From: Candidatus Mediterraneibacter intestinavium
GTDB lineage: Bacteria > Bacillota > Clostridia > Lachnospirales > Lachnospiraceae
Direction of reading: 5' to 3'
NCBI GenBank assembly: GCA_019119205.1
Contig: DWXK01000009.1
Coordinates: 1 to 63,939 of the forward strand
DNA length: 63,939 bases
Of this stretch, positions 8,085 to 16,315 are shown one piece after another (within the stretch, counting starts at the first letter, position 1; every line of letters begins with the position of its first letter). The notes under the pieces are model-generated. The model was not told the origin of the DNA and did not search any database. It saw nothing but the letters and a program-made list of their open reading frames with translations. The position numbers and the translations under genes are program-made.

Positions 8085-8167
8085 GCCGAACTGTTATATT
8101 TCTCCTTGCTGTGATATGATAAAACCATATGAGAACTGTAACATGATAAGGAAAAAGAAATGAGAAG

Positions 8168-10525
8168 ATGGGGGTGCAAAAAGCTGTGTTTACAACGGAA
8201 GAACTTTTAATGCTTGTGGAGAAAGCTCACGCGGACCGCTTTATACCGGCGGACAGAAAAAAAGAAAAGGTGATATCCAACGCGATAAAGAGCTATGCTT
8301 CTGACTGCCGCCGGGAGGATGTGGCGGCGGTATTTGACCGGACGGTCACCGGCAATGGAAAGAGCGGGTTTTTACTGGCGAGGAACGCATTGTACGGGGA
8401 TAACATGGGAAGGTTCAAAGAATACACGAAAGGCGGCAGGAAGATCCCTTTTGAGGAAATGGTAAGGTTTTACCGCCTGGATGAGAGCAAGGGAAATGAA
8501 CCCATGGCGGAATCCATCAGAAAATCTTTCTATCGCTTTGAGTATGAGGACGGGAGCGATATCGTGGTCTATCTTACCGATGTATACAGCGGGGATGTGA
8601 TTCCGCTGATCCGCGCCATACTTGACCATATCCGGGCAAAGACGGGAAGCGAAGGGACGGCACAGAGCACGGGAACTTCTCACGCAGAAATTCCGGCGGA
8701 AAATGCTTACACAGAAAGAGTGGAAGAATATACTGAGCCGCAGGAAGCGCCTCAGCCGGAAGTCCGAATCCAAAAGGAGAGTGAGGAAGTCTTTCCGGCG
8801 GAGACCTCAGGCCAGAGTGACATTGAACAACAGCAGGCTGAGATACAGCGCCAGATACAGCAGCTGATGCGCCGGCAGGAAGAACTGAACCGACAGGCGG
8901 AGGCGGAGAGAAGGCGCGCGGAAGAAGAGGCGCGCCGTAAAGCAGAGGAAGAGAGAAGGCAGGCAGAGGAAGAAGCGCGCCGGAAGGCAGAGGAAGAAAG
9001 AAGACGGGAAGAAGAGGCGCGCCGGAAAGCGGAGGAAGAGAGAAGGCGTGCGGAAGAAGAGGCACGCCGAAAAGCAGAGGAAGAGAGAAGACGGGAAGAA
9101 GAAGCGCGCCGGAAAGCGGAGGAAGAGAGAAGACGGGCAGAGGAAGAGGCACGCCGGAAAGCGGAGGAAGAGAGAAGACGGGCAGAGGAAGAGGCGCGCG
9201 CAGGAAAAGCGGAGGAACGAAAGGCAGCTGAACAAAGAGAACGGGAACTGGCAGCGGTCTTTGACCAGGGGGCGGCTGCATGCGCGCGCCAGGATTACGC
9301 TGCGGCGGTACCATATTTTGAAAAAGCTGCGATGGAATATGGCTATGTGCCTGCCATGGAAAATCTCGGATATATGTATACGAAGAAGGAGATGCTGGGT
9401 GAGCGTCCGGACATGGCGGAGAAATGGCTGGAGATGGCAGCGGAGCACGGCAGCAAGAAGGCGGCGGGCTCTCTTGAACTTCTCAGAAAGCGGGATATGT
9501 ACAAGATAAGGCTCAGCCATCGCAGGGACGCGGATGTAACCCGCCCGCTCCTGGCGAAGATGAGTTTTAACGACGCATTCATACTGTGGAGGAAGGGGCA
9601 GGATGCGCTGGAGGACGGGGAGGATCCGAAGAAAGCGTTCCAGCTTGTGAATGAATCCCTTCCCGGGCGGCTGAGCCAGACAAAATTTACCTTAGGCATG
9701 ATGTATCGCAAGGGGCTCGGTGTCCCTGTGGATAAAGCAAAGGCGGACGAACTTTTTGGAAGCCTCAGGAAGGAAGACCAGGTCATTTTCGGACGGTATC
9801 CGCAGACGGAGAAGGGCATGGAATGTGAGATCGCCTGGAAGGTGCTGCATGTGGACACGCAGAGGAAACGGCTTTTCCTTTTCAGCGAGAAGGTGCTGGA
9901 TATCCGTGTGTTCCAGCCGACTATGAAAAATTTTGACGCGGTGGTCAATGGGGCTGACCCGGACCGGGTGTATGACTCAAAAAAAGACGGAAATCTGGAG
10001 ATGAAAATGATCCTGGGACTTGCAGGCGGGCTTCGGTGGGATAAAAGCGAGATAAGAAAATGGCTGAACGGTCTTTTTGTCGGGCAGGCTTTCCGCTCCT
10101 ATGAGGAAGAGATGCTCTGCGAAACAGATTTTGAGACACTATACAACGTGGCAGACAGAAGCGGGAGGTTTACGACAAGAGACAGAGTGTCCCTGCTCAG
10201 CCTGGAGGAGTTTATCAAGTATATCGGAAACGGCGGCGATTCCATCACAGAGGATAAAAAGGGAGGTCTTGTCACTGCATACCGCTCGACCAGGGAGGAT
10301 CGCAAAGATTTTGGAGGTACAACAGCATATTCTGAGCGGATGGAAGAACTTGCATCAGGCGGATCTCCTTCCGACGGCGGGGGATGGTGGTGGCTCCGTA
10401 CACCGGGAGATTTTCCGGGAACGGTGATGTGCGGGCTGAAGGAATCGCTGGTGCTGGCGAAAGGGAATTATACGGGATGGAAACGGGGCGGCGTCCGTCC
10501 TGTGATCTGGATCACATGGGAATGA
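8168..10525 (+). CDS. Large unknown protein with charged repeat helix, Sel1-like and DUF6273-like regions
   Basis: I do not recognise a specific function for this 785-residue protein. Residues 1-170 form a globular domain with no family I can name. About residues 215-355 are nearly pure E, R, A, K and Q in alternating 14- and 15-residue units such as RRRAEEEARRKAEEE, a pattern expected of a long single alpha-helix or coiled coil. About residues 360-430 look like Sel1/TPR-type helical repeats (YFEKAAMEYGYVPAMENLGYMY). The last 250 residues (FGRYPQTEKG, IRKWLNGLF, WWWLRTPG, GVRPVIWI) resemble the DUF6273 domain seen in gut Clostridia. No signal peptide or membrane segment, so probably cytoplasmic. 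A terminator follows at 10569. Confidence 0.8.
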   Translation: MGVQKAVFTTEELLMLVEKAHADRFIPADRKKEKVISNAIKSYASDCRREDVAAVFDRTVTGNGKSGFLLARNALYGDNMGRFKEYTKGGRKIPFEEMVRFYRLDESKGNEPMAESIRKSFYRFEYEDGSDIVVYLTDVYSGDVIPLIRAILDHIRAKTGSEGTAQSTGTSHAEIPAENAYTERVEEYTEPQEAPQPEVRIQKESEEVFPAETSGQSDIEQQQAEIQRQIQQLMRRQEELNRQAEAERRRAEEEARRKAEEERRQAEEEARRKAEEERRREEEARRKAEEERRRAEEEARRKAEEERRREEEARRKAEEERRRAEEEARRKAEEERRRAEEEARAGKAEERKAAEQRERELAAVFDQGAAACARQDYAAAVPYFEKAAMEYGYVPAMENLGYMYTKKEMLGERPDMAEKWLEMAAEHGSKKAAGSLELLRKRDMYKIRLSHRRDADVTRPLLAKMSFNDAFILWRKGQDALEDGEDPKKAFQLVNESLPGRLSQTKFTLGMMYRKGLGVPVDKAKADELFGSLRKEDQVIFGRYPQTEKGMECEIAWKVLHVDTQRKRLFLFSEKVLDIRVFQPTMKNFDAVVNGADPDRVYDSKKDGNLEMKMILGLAGGLRWDKSEIRKWLNGLFVGQAFRSYEEEMLCETDFETLYNVADRSGRFTTRDRVSLLSLEEFIKYIGNGGDSITEDKKGGLVTAYRSTREDRKDFGGTTAYSERMEELASGGSPSDGGGWWWLRTPGDFPGTVMCGLKESLVLAKGNYTGWKRGGVRPVIWITWE

Positions 10526-10568
10526 GGAAAAAGAAGAAAAAGAGACGATAAGAGAAGAAAGAACTGCT

Positions 10569-10608
10569 GGGCGTCCCGGAGAGAACCTGGACGCCCGAAC
10601 TTTTGTTT
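10569..10608 (+). terminator. Rho-independent terminator after the 785-residue protein gene
   Basis: GGGCGTCC (10569-10576) pairs with GGACGCCC (10589-10596), followed by GAACTTTTGTTT. Confidence 0.8.
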
Positions 10609-10635
10609 GCTTTCTGCTTTCCTGTATGCTATGAT
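10607..10635 (+). promoter_or_regulatory. Promoter for the NusG-II / Gx transporter genes
   Basis: TTGCTT (10607-10612), a 17-bp spacer and TATGAT (10630-10635) lie directly after the preceding terminator and 22 nt before the next start codon. Confidence 0.55.
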
Positions 10636-10657
10636 ATTGGACGAAAGAGGTAACGGT

Positions 10658-11014
10658 ATGAAGAAAAATGACTGGATCCTTGCCGGAGTGATCGTCGTGA
10701 TCGCGGCTGCGATCCTGCTGTTTCAGTTTACAAGGGGAGACAGCGGTGCAGGAGAGGTGGCTGTCACTGTAGACGGGGAGATATTTGGGACTTACAGTCT
10801 GGCGGAAGACCAGAGTGTAGATATTGGCGGGACAAACCGTCTCATTATCCAGGACGGAACGGCGCAGATGGAATGGGCGGACTGCCCGGATCAGGTCTGC
10901 GTGGATCACAGCGCGATATCGAGGGAGGGGGAGAGTATCATCTGCCTCCCCAATCAGGTGGTCGTTTCTGTGGAAAGCGGCGAGGAAGCTGAACTGGACG
11001 GAGTGGTCCGCTAA
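10658..11014 (+). CDS. NusG domain II-containing membrane-anchored protein
   Basis: The 118-residue protein has a single N-terminal membrane anchor (about residues 6-24) followed by a small beta domain (VAVTVDGEIFGTYSLAED to the C terminus) with the paired-cysteine segment CPDQVCVDH and a later ICLPNQVVV. This matches the NusG_II family (unrelated in function to full NusG), often found next to Gx transporters and redox or flavin genes in Clostridia. ATG 10658 is chosen for AAAGAGG eight nt upstream. The molecular role is unknown; I infer an extracytoplasmic domain. Confidence 0.8.
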   Translation: MKKNDWILAGVIVVIAAAILLFQFTRGDSGAGEVAVTVDGEIFGTYSLAEDQSVDIGGTNRLIIQDGTAQMEWADCPDQVCVDHSAISREGESIICLPNQVVVSVESGEEAELDGVVR

Positions 11015-11026
11015 AGAGGTGCAGAA

Positions 11027-11527
11027 ATGAAGAGCAGAGCAGCTTATTTTGGAGTGTTCACAGCGCTGGCACTGATCCTGAGCTATGTGGAGATGCTGAT
11101 CCCGATCAATTTTGGCATTCCCGGCGCGAAGCTGGGACTTGCGAATCTCATCATCGTGATCGTACTTTATAAAACGGACTGGAAGGAGGCGCTGCTCCTT
11201 TCCGTTACAAGGATCGTGCTGGCAGGATTTATTTTTGGGAATATGTTCAGCATCCTTTACAGCCTGGCGGGAGGGATACTGAGCCTTGCGGTACAAGCTG
11301 TGCTGAAGAAACAGGGCAGCTTCAGTGTGGCAGGAGTCAGTATCGCGGGAGGAGTCAGCCATAATATCGGTCAGCTTATCGTGGCGATGATCGTTGTTGA
11401 GACATACCAGGTGGGCTATTATCTTCCGGTCCTGCTGATCTCTGGTCTGCTGACCGGGCTTTTGATCGGCGTTATTTCAGGGGAAGTGCTGAAACGGATC
11501 CGTCAGATCGACCTGATGTCGAAATGA
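11027..11527 (+). CDS. Gx transporter family protein (heptaprenyl diphosphate synthase component I-like)
   Basis: The 166-residue protein is almost entirely hydrophobic, with about five helices and glycine-rich motifs such as NFGIPGAKLGLANLI and AGGVSHNIGQLIVA, typical of the Hpre_diP_synt_I / Gx transporter family. Family members resemble ECF-type S components and are often annotated as heptaprenyl diphosphate synthase component I, which is not proven. It follows the NusG-II gene by 12 nt, the usual pairing, and probably forms an operon with it. Confidence 0.85.
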   Translation: MKSRAAYFGVFTALALILSYVEMLIPINFGIPGAKLGLANLIIVIVLYKTDWKEALLLSVTRIVLAGFIFGNMFSILYSLAGGILSLAVQAVLKKQGSFSVAGVSIAGGVSHNIGQLIVAMIVVETYQVGYYLPVLLISGLLTGLLIGVISGEVLKRIRQIDLMSK

Positions 11528-11596
11528 GGGGCTGCTCAGCGGTATATCGTGCAGAGATGCAGACAAAAAAGATGACAGAAAAGAAAGAGGAAAACC

Positions 11597-12208
11597 ATGA
11601 TATCATATGTGCGCGGAGAACTGGCGGCGGTGGAAGAGGATAAGGCGGTCGTTGATGTGGGAGGCGTCGGATACGGCGTCTTTATGTCAGGACAGGCGCT
11701 GAGCCTTCTGCCTCCGGTCGGAAATGAAGTGAAGATCTATACATATCTCAATGTAAAGGAAGATGCGATGCATCTCTTCGGATTCCTGACCCGGGAGGAT
11801 CTTGAGGTCTTCCGGCTCGTGATCGGGGTGAGCGGGATCGGACCGAAGGGCGGTCTTAATATCCTTTCCTGTCTGTCTCCGGATGAACTCCGCTTTGCGG
11901 TCATGTCGGGGGATGCAAAAGCGATCTCGGCGGCGCCGGGGATCGGGAAGAAGACGGCGGAGAAACTGATACTGGAGCTGAAAGATAAGATGAAGATCGA
12001 GGATGTGCTGGAACATGCAGCCCATGGCGATGAGGTGCCCGGCACTGTATCCGGAACATCGGAGAGCGGGATGCAGGCGGAGGCTGTGCAGGCTCTTGTG
12101 GCTCTCGGGTACGGGAGCGCGGAGAGCATGCGTGCCGTAAAGAAAACTTCGCCGGACTGCGTGACTGTGGAGGATATCCTGAAAGAGGCTTTGAAATATC
12201 TCTTTTGA
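11597..12208 (+). CDS. ruvA: Holliday junction branch migration protein RuvA
   Basis: RuvA binds four-way junctions and loads the RuvB motor. The 203-residue protein has the N-terminal OB domain (MISYVRGELAAVEED), helix-hairpin-helix segments (VSGIGPKGGLNIL and APGIGKKTAEKLILELKD) and the C-terminal RuvB-binding domain (AVQALVALGYGSAE). Its length is normal. AGAGGAAAA precedes ATG 11597. It is followed 56 nt later by ruvB. Confidence 0.97.
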   Translation: MISYVRGELAAVEEDKAVVDVGGVGYGVFMSGQALSLLPPVGNEVKIYTYLNVKEDAMHLFGFLTREDLEVFRLVIGVSGIGPKGGLNILSCLSPDELRFAVMSGDAKAISAAPGIGKKTAEKLILELKDKMKIEDVLEHAAHGDEVPGTVSGTSESGMQAEAVQALVALGYGSAESMRAVKKTSPDCVTVEDILKEALKYLF

Positions 12209-12264
12209 CCAGGAAAAGCGCCTGAACAGGCCAGGGAGAAAATGAAGTACAGCGAAAGGTGAGC

Positions 12265-13266
12265 ATGGTGGGAAAGCGAATCATAACAACGGAAAATCTG
12301 GAAGAAGATATTAAGATAGAGGGACAGCTTCGACCTCAGACTCTGGATGACTACATCGGTCAGGAGAAGGCGAAAAAAACACTGAAAGTTTATATTGAAG
12401 CTGCGAAAGCGAGGGGAGAGGCGCTGGATCATGTGCTTTTTTACGGCCCTCCCGGACTTGGAAAGACGACCCTGGCAGGGATCATCGCAAATGAGATGGG
12501 GGTCAATCTAAAAGTGACTTCCGGTCCTGCGATCGAGAAGCCAGGCGAGATCGCGGCGATCCTGAACAGTCTTCAGGAGAACGACGTACTCTTTGTGGAC
12601 GAGATCCACCGGCTGAACCGTCAGGTAGAAGAGGTGCTCTATCCGGCGATGGAAGATTATGCTATCGATATCATGATCGGCAAAGGCGCGAGCGCCAGGT
12701 CGATCCGGCTGAACCTGCCGAAATTTACCCTGGTGGGGGCAACGACGAGAGTGGGGATGCTGACAGCTCCCCTGCGTGACCGCTTCGGGGTGGTGGACCG
12801 GCTGGAGTTTTATACGAACGAGGAACTAAAGACCATTATCCTTCGGTCTGCCCGTGTGCTGGATGTGGAGATCGAGGAGGACGGTGCGCTGGAACTTGCG
12901 AGAAGGTCCCGGGGAACGCCCCGTCTGGCAAACCGCCTTCTGAAGAGGGTTCGGGATTTTGCCCAGGTAAAATATGACGGGAAGATCACCCGAAAGGTGG
13001 CGGATTATGCGCTGGACCTTCTGGATGTAGATAAATACGGGCTGGATCACAATGACAGGATGATCCTCCTGACTATGATCGAGAAATTCCAGGGAGGGCC
13101 TGTGGGGCTGGATACCCTTGCTGCTGCCATCTCGGAAGACGCCGGGACTCTGGAAGACGTGTACGAGCCGTATCTCCTGCAGAACGGATTTATCCAGAGG
13201 ACACCTCGCGGGCGGATCGTGACAGAGCGTGCATACGGGCACCTTGGGATACCGTCGCCCCTGTGA
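12265..13266 (+). CDS. ruvB: Holliday junction branch migration helicase RuvB
   Basis: RuvB is the AAA+ hexameric motor of branch migration. The 333-residue protein has Walker A GPPGLGKT at residues 61-68, Walker B FVDEIHRL, sensor segment [16 protein letters not shown] and the C-terminal winged helix ([10 protein letters not shown]). I chose ATG 12265 because AAAGG at 12255-12259 is 5 nt upstream; an in-frame GTG at 12259 would overlap that site. No ruvC is present nearby; recU at 37480 is the resolvase seen in this window. Confidence 0.97.
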   Translation: MVGKRIITTENLEEDIKIEGQLRPQTLDDYIGQEKAKKTLKVYIEAAKARGEALDHVLFYGPPGLGKTTLAGIIANEMGVNLKVTSGPAIEKPGEIAAILNSLQENDVLFVDEIHRLNRQVEEVLYPAMEDYAIDIMIGKGASARSIRLNLPKFTLVGATTRVGMLTAPLRDRFGVVDRLEFYTNEELKTIILRSARVLDVEIEEDGALELARRSRGTPRLANRLLKRVRDFAQVKYDGKITRKVADYALDLLDVDKYGLDHNDRMILLTMIEKFQGGPVGLDTLAAAISEDAGTLEDVYEPYLLQNGFIQRTPRGRIVTERAYGHLGIPSPL

Positions 13267-13300
13267 AAGGTCCGGACCTGACATCTGTCCAAAAAAACTG

Positions 13301-13329
13301 TTGGTTTTTACTGGCAAATAGTTTATAAT
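13301..13329 (+). promoter_or_regulatory. Promoter for zapA
   Basis: TTGGTT (13301-13306), a 17-bp spacer and consensus TATAAT (13324-13329), 29 nt before the zapA start. Confidence 0.65.
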
Positions 13330-13357
13330 AGCTTTTAGGAAACACGAGGAGGATGCT

Positions 13358-13768
13358 ATGAGTTCGGCAAAACATTTTACAGAAGTATTGATCGGGGGAA
13401 AAGTATACACTCTCAGTGGATTTGAGGGAGAAGAGTATCTGCAGAAAGTATCTTCCTATCTGAACCATAAGATAACGGAGTGTGCGAACAGTGAAGGATA
13501 CCGGAAGCAGAGTGCGGATACAAGGAATGTTCTCCTTGCCCTGAATATCGCTGATGACTATTTCAAGGCGAAGAAGCAGGGGGATTCCCTTGAGAATGAT
13601 ATCGAGATGAAAGACAAAGAAATGTACGATCTGAAACACGAGCTGATCTCCGCGCAGATCAAACTGGAGAACGCGGAGAAAGAACTTGCGAAGATGAAAG
13701 AGGAGAATAACGACCTTCAGATGCAGATCGTCAAGCTGGAAACAGAGATGAAAAACCGGAGAAGGTAA
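13358..13768 (+). CDS. zapA: Cell division protein ZapA
   Basis: ZapA binds FtsZ and promotes Z-ring bundling. The 136-residue protein has the N-terminal ZapA fold (VLIGGKVYTLSGFEGEEYLQKVSSYL) and a long C-terminal coiled coil (residues 70-135, rich in E, K and L). ATG 13358 has AGGAGG 6 nt upstream and its own promoter; a terminator follows directly, so it is probably monocistronic. Confidence 0.88.
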   Translation: MSSAKHFTEVLIGGKVYTLSGFEGEEYLQKVSSYLNHKITECANSEGYRKQSADTRNVLLALNIADDYFKAKKQGDSLENDIEMKDKEMYDLKHELISAQIKLENAEKELAKMKEENNDLQMQIVKLETEMKNRRR

Positions 13769-13771
13769 AAG

Positions 13772-13800
13772 ATAGGCTGTCAGGTACGACAGCCTATTTC
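13772..13800 (+). terminator. Terminator after zapA
   Basis: ATAGGCTGTC (13772-13781) pairs perfectly with GACAGCCTAT (13788-13797) around AGGTAC; only a short T-run (TTTC) follows, so read-through into the U32 peptidase gene is possible. Confidence 0.65.
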
Positions 13801-13815
13801 ATTAATAAGAAAGAA

Positions 13816-16302
13816 ATGGAAAACAGTGATATGGACAGTGATAATTTACAGAGAAAGATAGAGATCCTCGCACCGGCAGGCTCCTACGACTGCTTCCTGG
13901 CAGCGGTGAATGCCGGTGCTGATGCCGTTTATGCAGGAGGTCCCAGGTTCGGGGCGAGGGCATACGCGGACAATTTTTCAGAAAAAGAACTTATCCAGGC
14001 GATCGGAGAGGCACATCTCCATGGACGCCGCTTTTATCTGACAGTGAACACGCTCCTGAAAGAGACGGAGATCGGAGAACTGTTCGACTATCTTGCGCCT
14101 CTTTATGAAGCAGGGCTTGACGCGGTCATAGTCCAGGATATGGGAGTGTTTGAGTTTGTGAGAACAAATTTCCCGGGAATGGACATCCATGCCAGCACGC
14201 AGATGACGATCACAAATGCCCGTGGAGCGAGATTTCTTGAAGAGCAGGGCGCAGTGAGAGTTGTCCCGGCGAGGGAACTTTCACTTTCCGAGATCCGAAA
14301 GATCCGGGAGGAGACAGGGCTGGAGATCGAGTGCTTTGTACATGGAGCTCTCTGTTACTGTTATTCGGGACAGTGCCTGCTGAGCAGTATGATCGGCGGA
14401 CGGAGCGGGAACCGGGGACAGTGCGCCCAGCCCTGCAGGCTTCCCTATACAGTGGACGGGGAGAAAAAATATTTTCTCAGTCTGAAGGACATCTGCACGC
14501 TCGAACTGATCCCGGAGATGATCGAGGCGGGGATCGATTCCTTCAAGATCGAGGGGAGGATGAAAAATCCGGAGTATGTCGCTGCTGTGACAGCGATGTA
14601 CAGAAAATATACGGATCTGTATCTGCAGAACGGAAAGAAAGATTTCCGGGTGGAGGACAGAGACAGGGAGATCCTGATGGATCTCTATAACCGGGGAGGG
14701 TCCCACACGGGGTATTATAAAGAGCACAACGGGCGGGACATGCTTGCCCTGGAAAGACCGAACCATGCAGGTGTGCCTGCGGTGCGTGTGACTGCACAGC
14801 AGGGAAGAGAGATCCGCGGGATCGCGCTGACCGGGCTGGAGCGGGGAGATGTACTGGAGACCGGCGGAGGCAGGAATAACTATACCCTTGGAAAAGAAGT
14901 GAAAAAAGGGGAGAGCCTGAGCTTTCTTGTACAGAAGGGAGCCGTGTTTAAAAAGGGAAGTGTATTTAACCGGATCCGAAACGAACAGCTCATCCGCAGG
15001 ATCCATGAGAGGTATCTGAGCGGGATGACGCAGGTGCGGGTCTCGGGGAACCTCGTCCTCTGCGAAGGGGCGCCCGCATATCTGACAGTAAGCTGTGGCG
15101 ATACTGTGTATATGGCAGAGTCATCGGAAACGGTGCAGGCTGCGCAGAACCGTCCTCTGACGGAGAGTGAGGCGGAATGCCAGATAAGGAAAACCGGGAA
15201 TTCCGAGTTCTGTTTCGAAAAGCTGGAGATCACTGCCGGCGACAATATCTTTCTTCCGGTCCAGCAGCTGAAAATGCTGAGGAGAGAGGCGTTCGCAGGA
15301 CTGAAAGAAGCGCTCCTTGATCGGAACAGGCGAAAAACCCCGGATAGAAAGCCCCTGTCTGTTGCTGACAGGGGACAGACGTCAGTTGGAAAGCAGACAC
15401 CTGTTATGGACAGCACAGAGGCGTCAGCCGGAACACGGGCAGAAGAGAATGCGCAGACGCTGCCTTTTTCGGTACTGGTCTCTACTGTCGAACAGTTACA
15501 GGCAGCGGAGCGGTTCCTCTCCGGACATCCGGACAGCGGGATACGGCGCGTATATGCGGAGTGCAGGATGAGCCGTGATTTCTTCCGTGATCCTGTGATC
15601 AGGCGTTCTGTTGAGAGGATAAAAGCCCTGAGAGTACAGGTGGTTCCGGCGCTGCCGCATATATTCCGCGATGAAGCGTCAGACACTCTTACAGCGGAGG
15701 CAGATCTGCTGTTATCTTTCACGGCAGACGGATTTCTGATCAGAAATCAAGAAAGCTTTCATTTCCTTAGAAAACTGCGATTTGACAAAACGGTCATATT
15801 AGACCATAATCTATATGTGTTCAACCGGTATGCAAAAGAGTTCTGGAAGCGACAGGGAGTGTGTCATTTTACGGCTCCCCTGGAGCTCAATGAAAGCGAA
15901 CTGGAAGCGCTGGGAGTGCAGGACTGTGAGATGGTCGCGTACGGATATCTTCCGGTAATGATCTCTGCGCAGTGTGTCAGGAAGACTGCTTCCGGCTGCA
16001 GCAAAAAGCCCGGTATCACGGTCCTGACCGACCGGTATAAAAAGAAATTTAAGGTGGAGAACTGCTGTCAGTTCTGTTACAATATCATTTATAATTCAGA
16101 ACCTCTTTATCTGGGAAATCAGATCCGGCGGATCGGGCAGCTTGCTCCCGCGTCTCTGAGGTTCCAGTTCAGCACAGAGTCCGGAGCAGATACAGAGAAG
16201 CTGCTTGCTGAACTCTGCGATGTATTTTCGGGGAAGGAGAAGAGCAGTTCCGTGCTGCAGACCGGATATACGCAGGGACACTTTAAAAGAGGAATCATAT
16301 AA
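13816..16302 (+). CDS. U32 family peptidase / RlhA-like protein
   Basis: The 828-residue protein begins with the U32 domain: EILAPAGSYDCFLAAVNAGADAVYAGG, VQDMGVFEFVR, DIHASTQMTITN, FVHGALCYCYSGQCLLSS with its cysteine cluster, and FKIEGRMKNPEYVAAV (about residue 240). A middle region (about 300-480) fits the DUF3656-type extension, and a second C-terminal cysteine-bearing part (VENCCQFCYNIIYN) follows. E. coli relatives include RlhA, needed for 23S rRNA C2501 hydroxylation, and TrhP for tRNA hydroxylation; peptidase activity is doubtful. ATG 13816 has only a weak site (AAGAAAG). Confidence 0.88.
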   Translation: MENSDMDSDNLQRKIEILAPAGSYDCFLAAVNAGADAVYAGGPRFGARAYADNFSEKELIQAIGEAHLHGRRFYLTVNTLLKETEIGELFDYLAPLYEAGLDAVIVQDMGVFEFVRTNFPGMDIHASTQMTITNARGARFLEEQGAVRVVPARELSLSEIRKIREETGLEIECFVHGALCYCYSGQCLLSSMIGGRSGNRGQCAQPCRLPYTVDGEKKYFLSLKDICTLELIPEMIEAGIDSFKIEGRMKNPEYVAAVTAMYRKYTDLYLQNGKKDFRVEDRDREILMDLYNRGGSHTGYYKEHNGRDMLALERPNHAGVPAVRVTAQQGREIRGIALTGLERGDVLETGGGRNNYTLGKEVKKGESLSFLVQKGAVFKKGSVFNRIRNEQLIRRIHERYLSGMTQVRVSGNLVLCEGAPAYLTVSCGDTVYMAESSETVQAAQNRPLTESEAECQIRKTGNSEFCFEKLEITAGDNIFLPVQQLKMLRREAFAGLKEALLDRNRRKTPDRKPLSVADRGQTSVGKQTPVMDSTEASAGTRAEENAQTLPFSVLVSTVEQLQAAERFLSGHPDSGIRRVYAECRMSRDFFRDPVIRRSVERIKALRVQVVPALPHIFRDEASDTLTAEADLLLSFTADGFLIRNQESFHFLRKLRFDKTVILDHNLYVFNRYAKEFWKRQGVCHFTAPLELNESELEALGVQDCEMVAYGYLPVMISAQCVRKTASGCSKKPGITVLTDRYKKKFKVENCCQFCYNIIYNSEPLYLGNQIRRIGQLAPASLRFQFSTESGADTEKLLAELCDVFSGKEKSSSVLQTGYTQGHFKRGII

Positions 16303-16315
16303 AGCAGGTGAACAA

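Noticed and set aside
8880-9215. Short regular repeats taken as a CRISPR array
   Set aside because: The repeats are codon-phased within a long open frame, contiguous without unique spacers, and encode an E/R/A helix.
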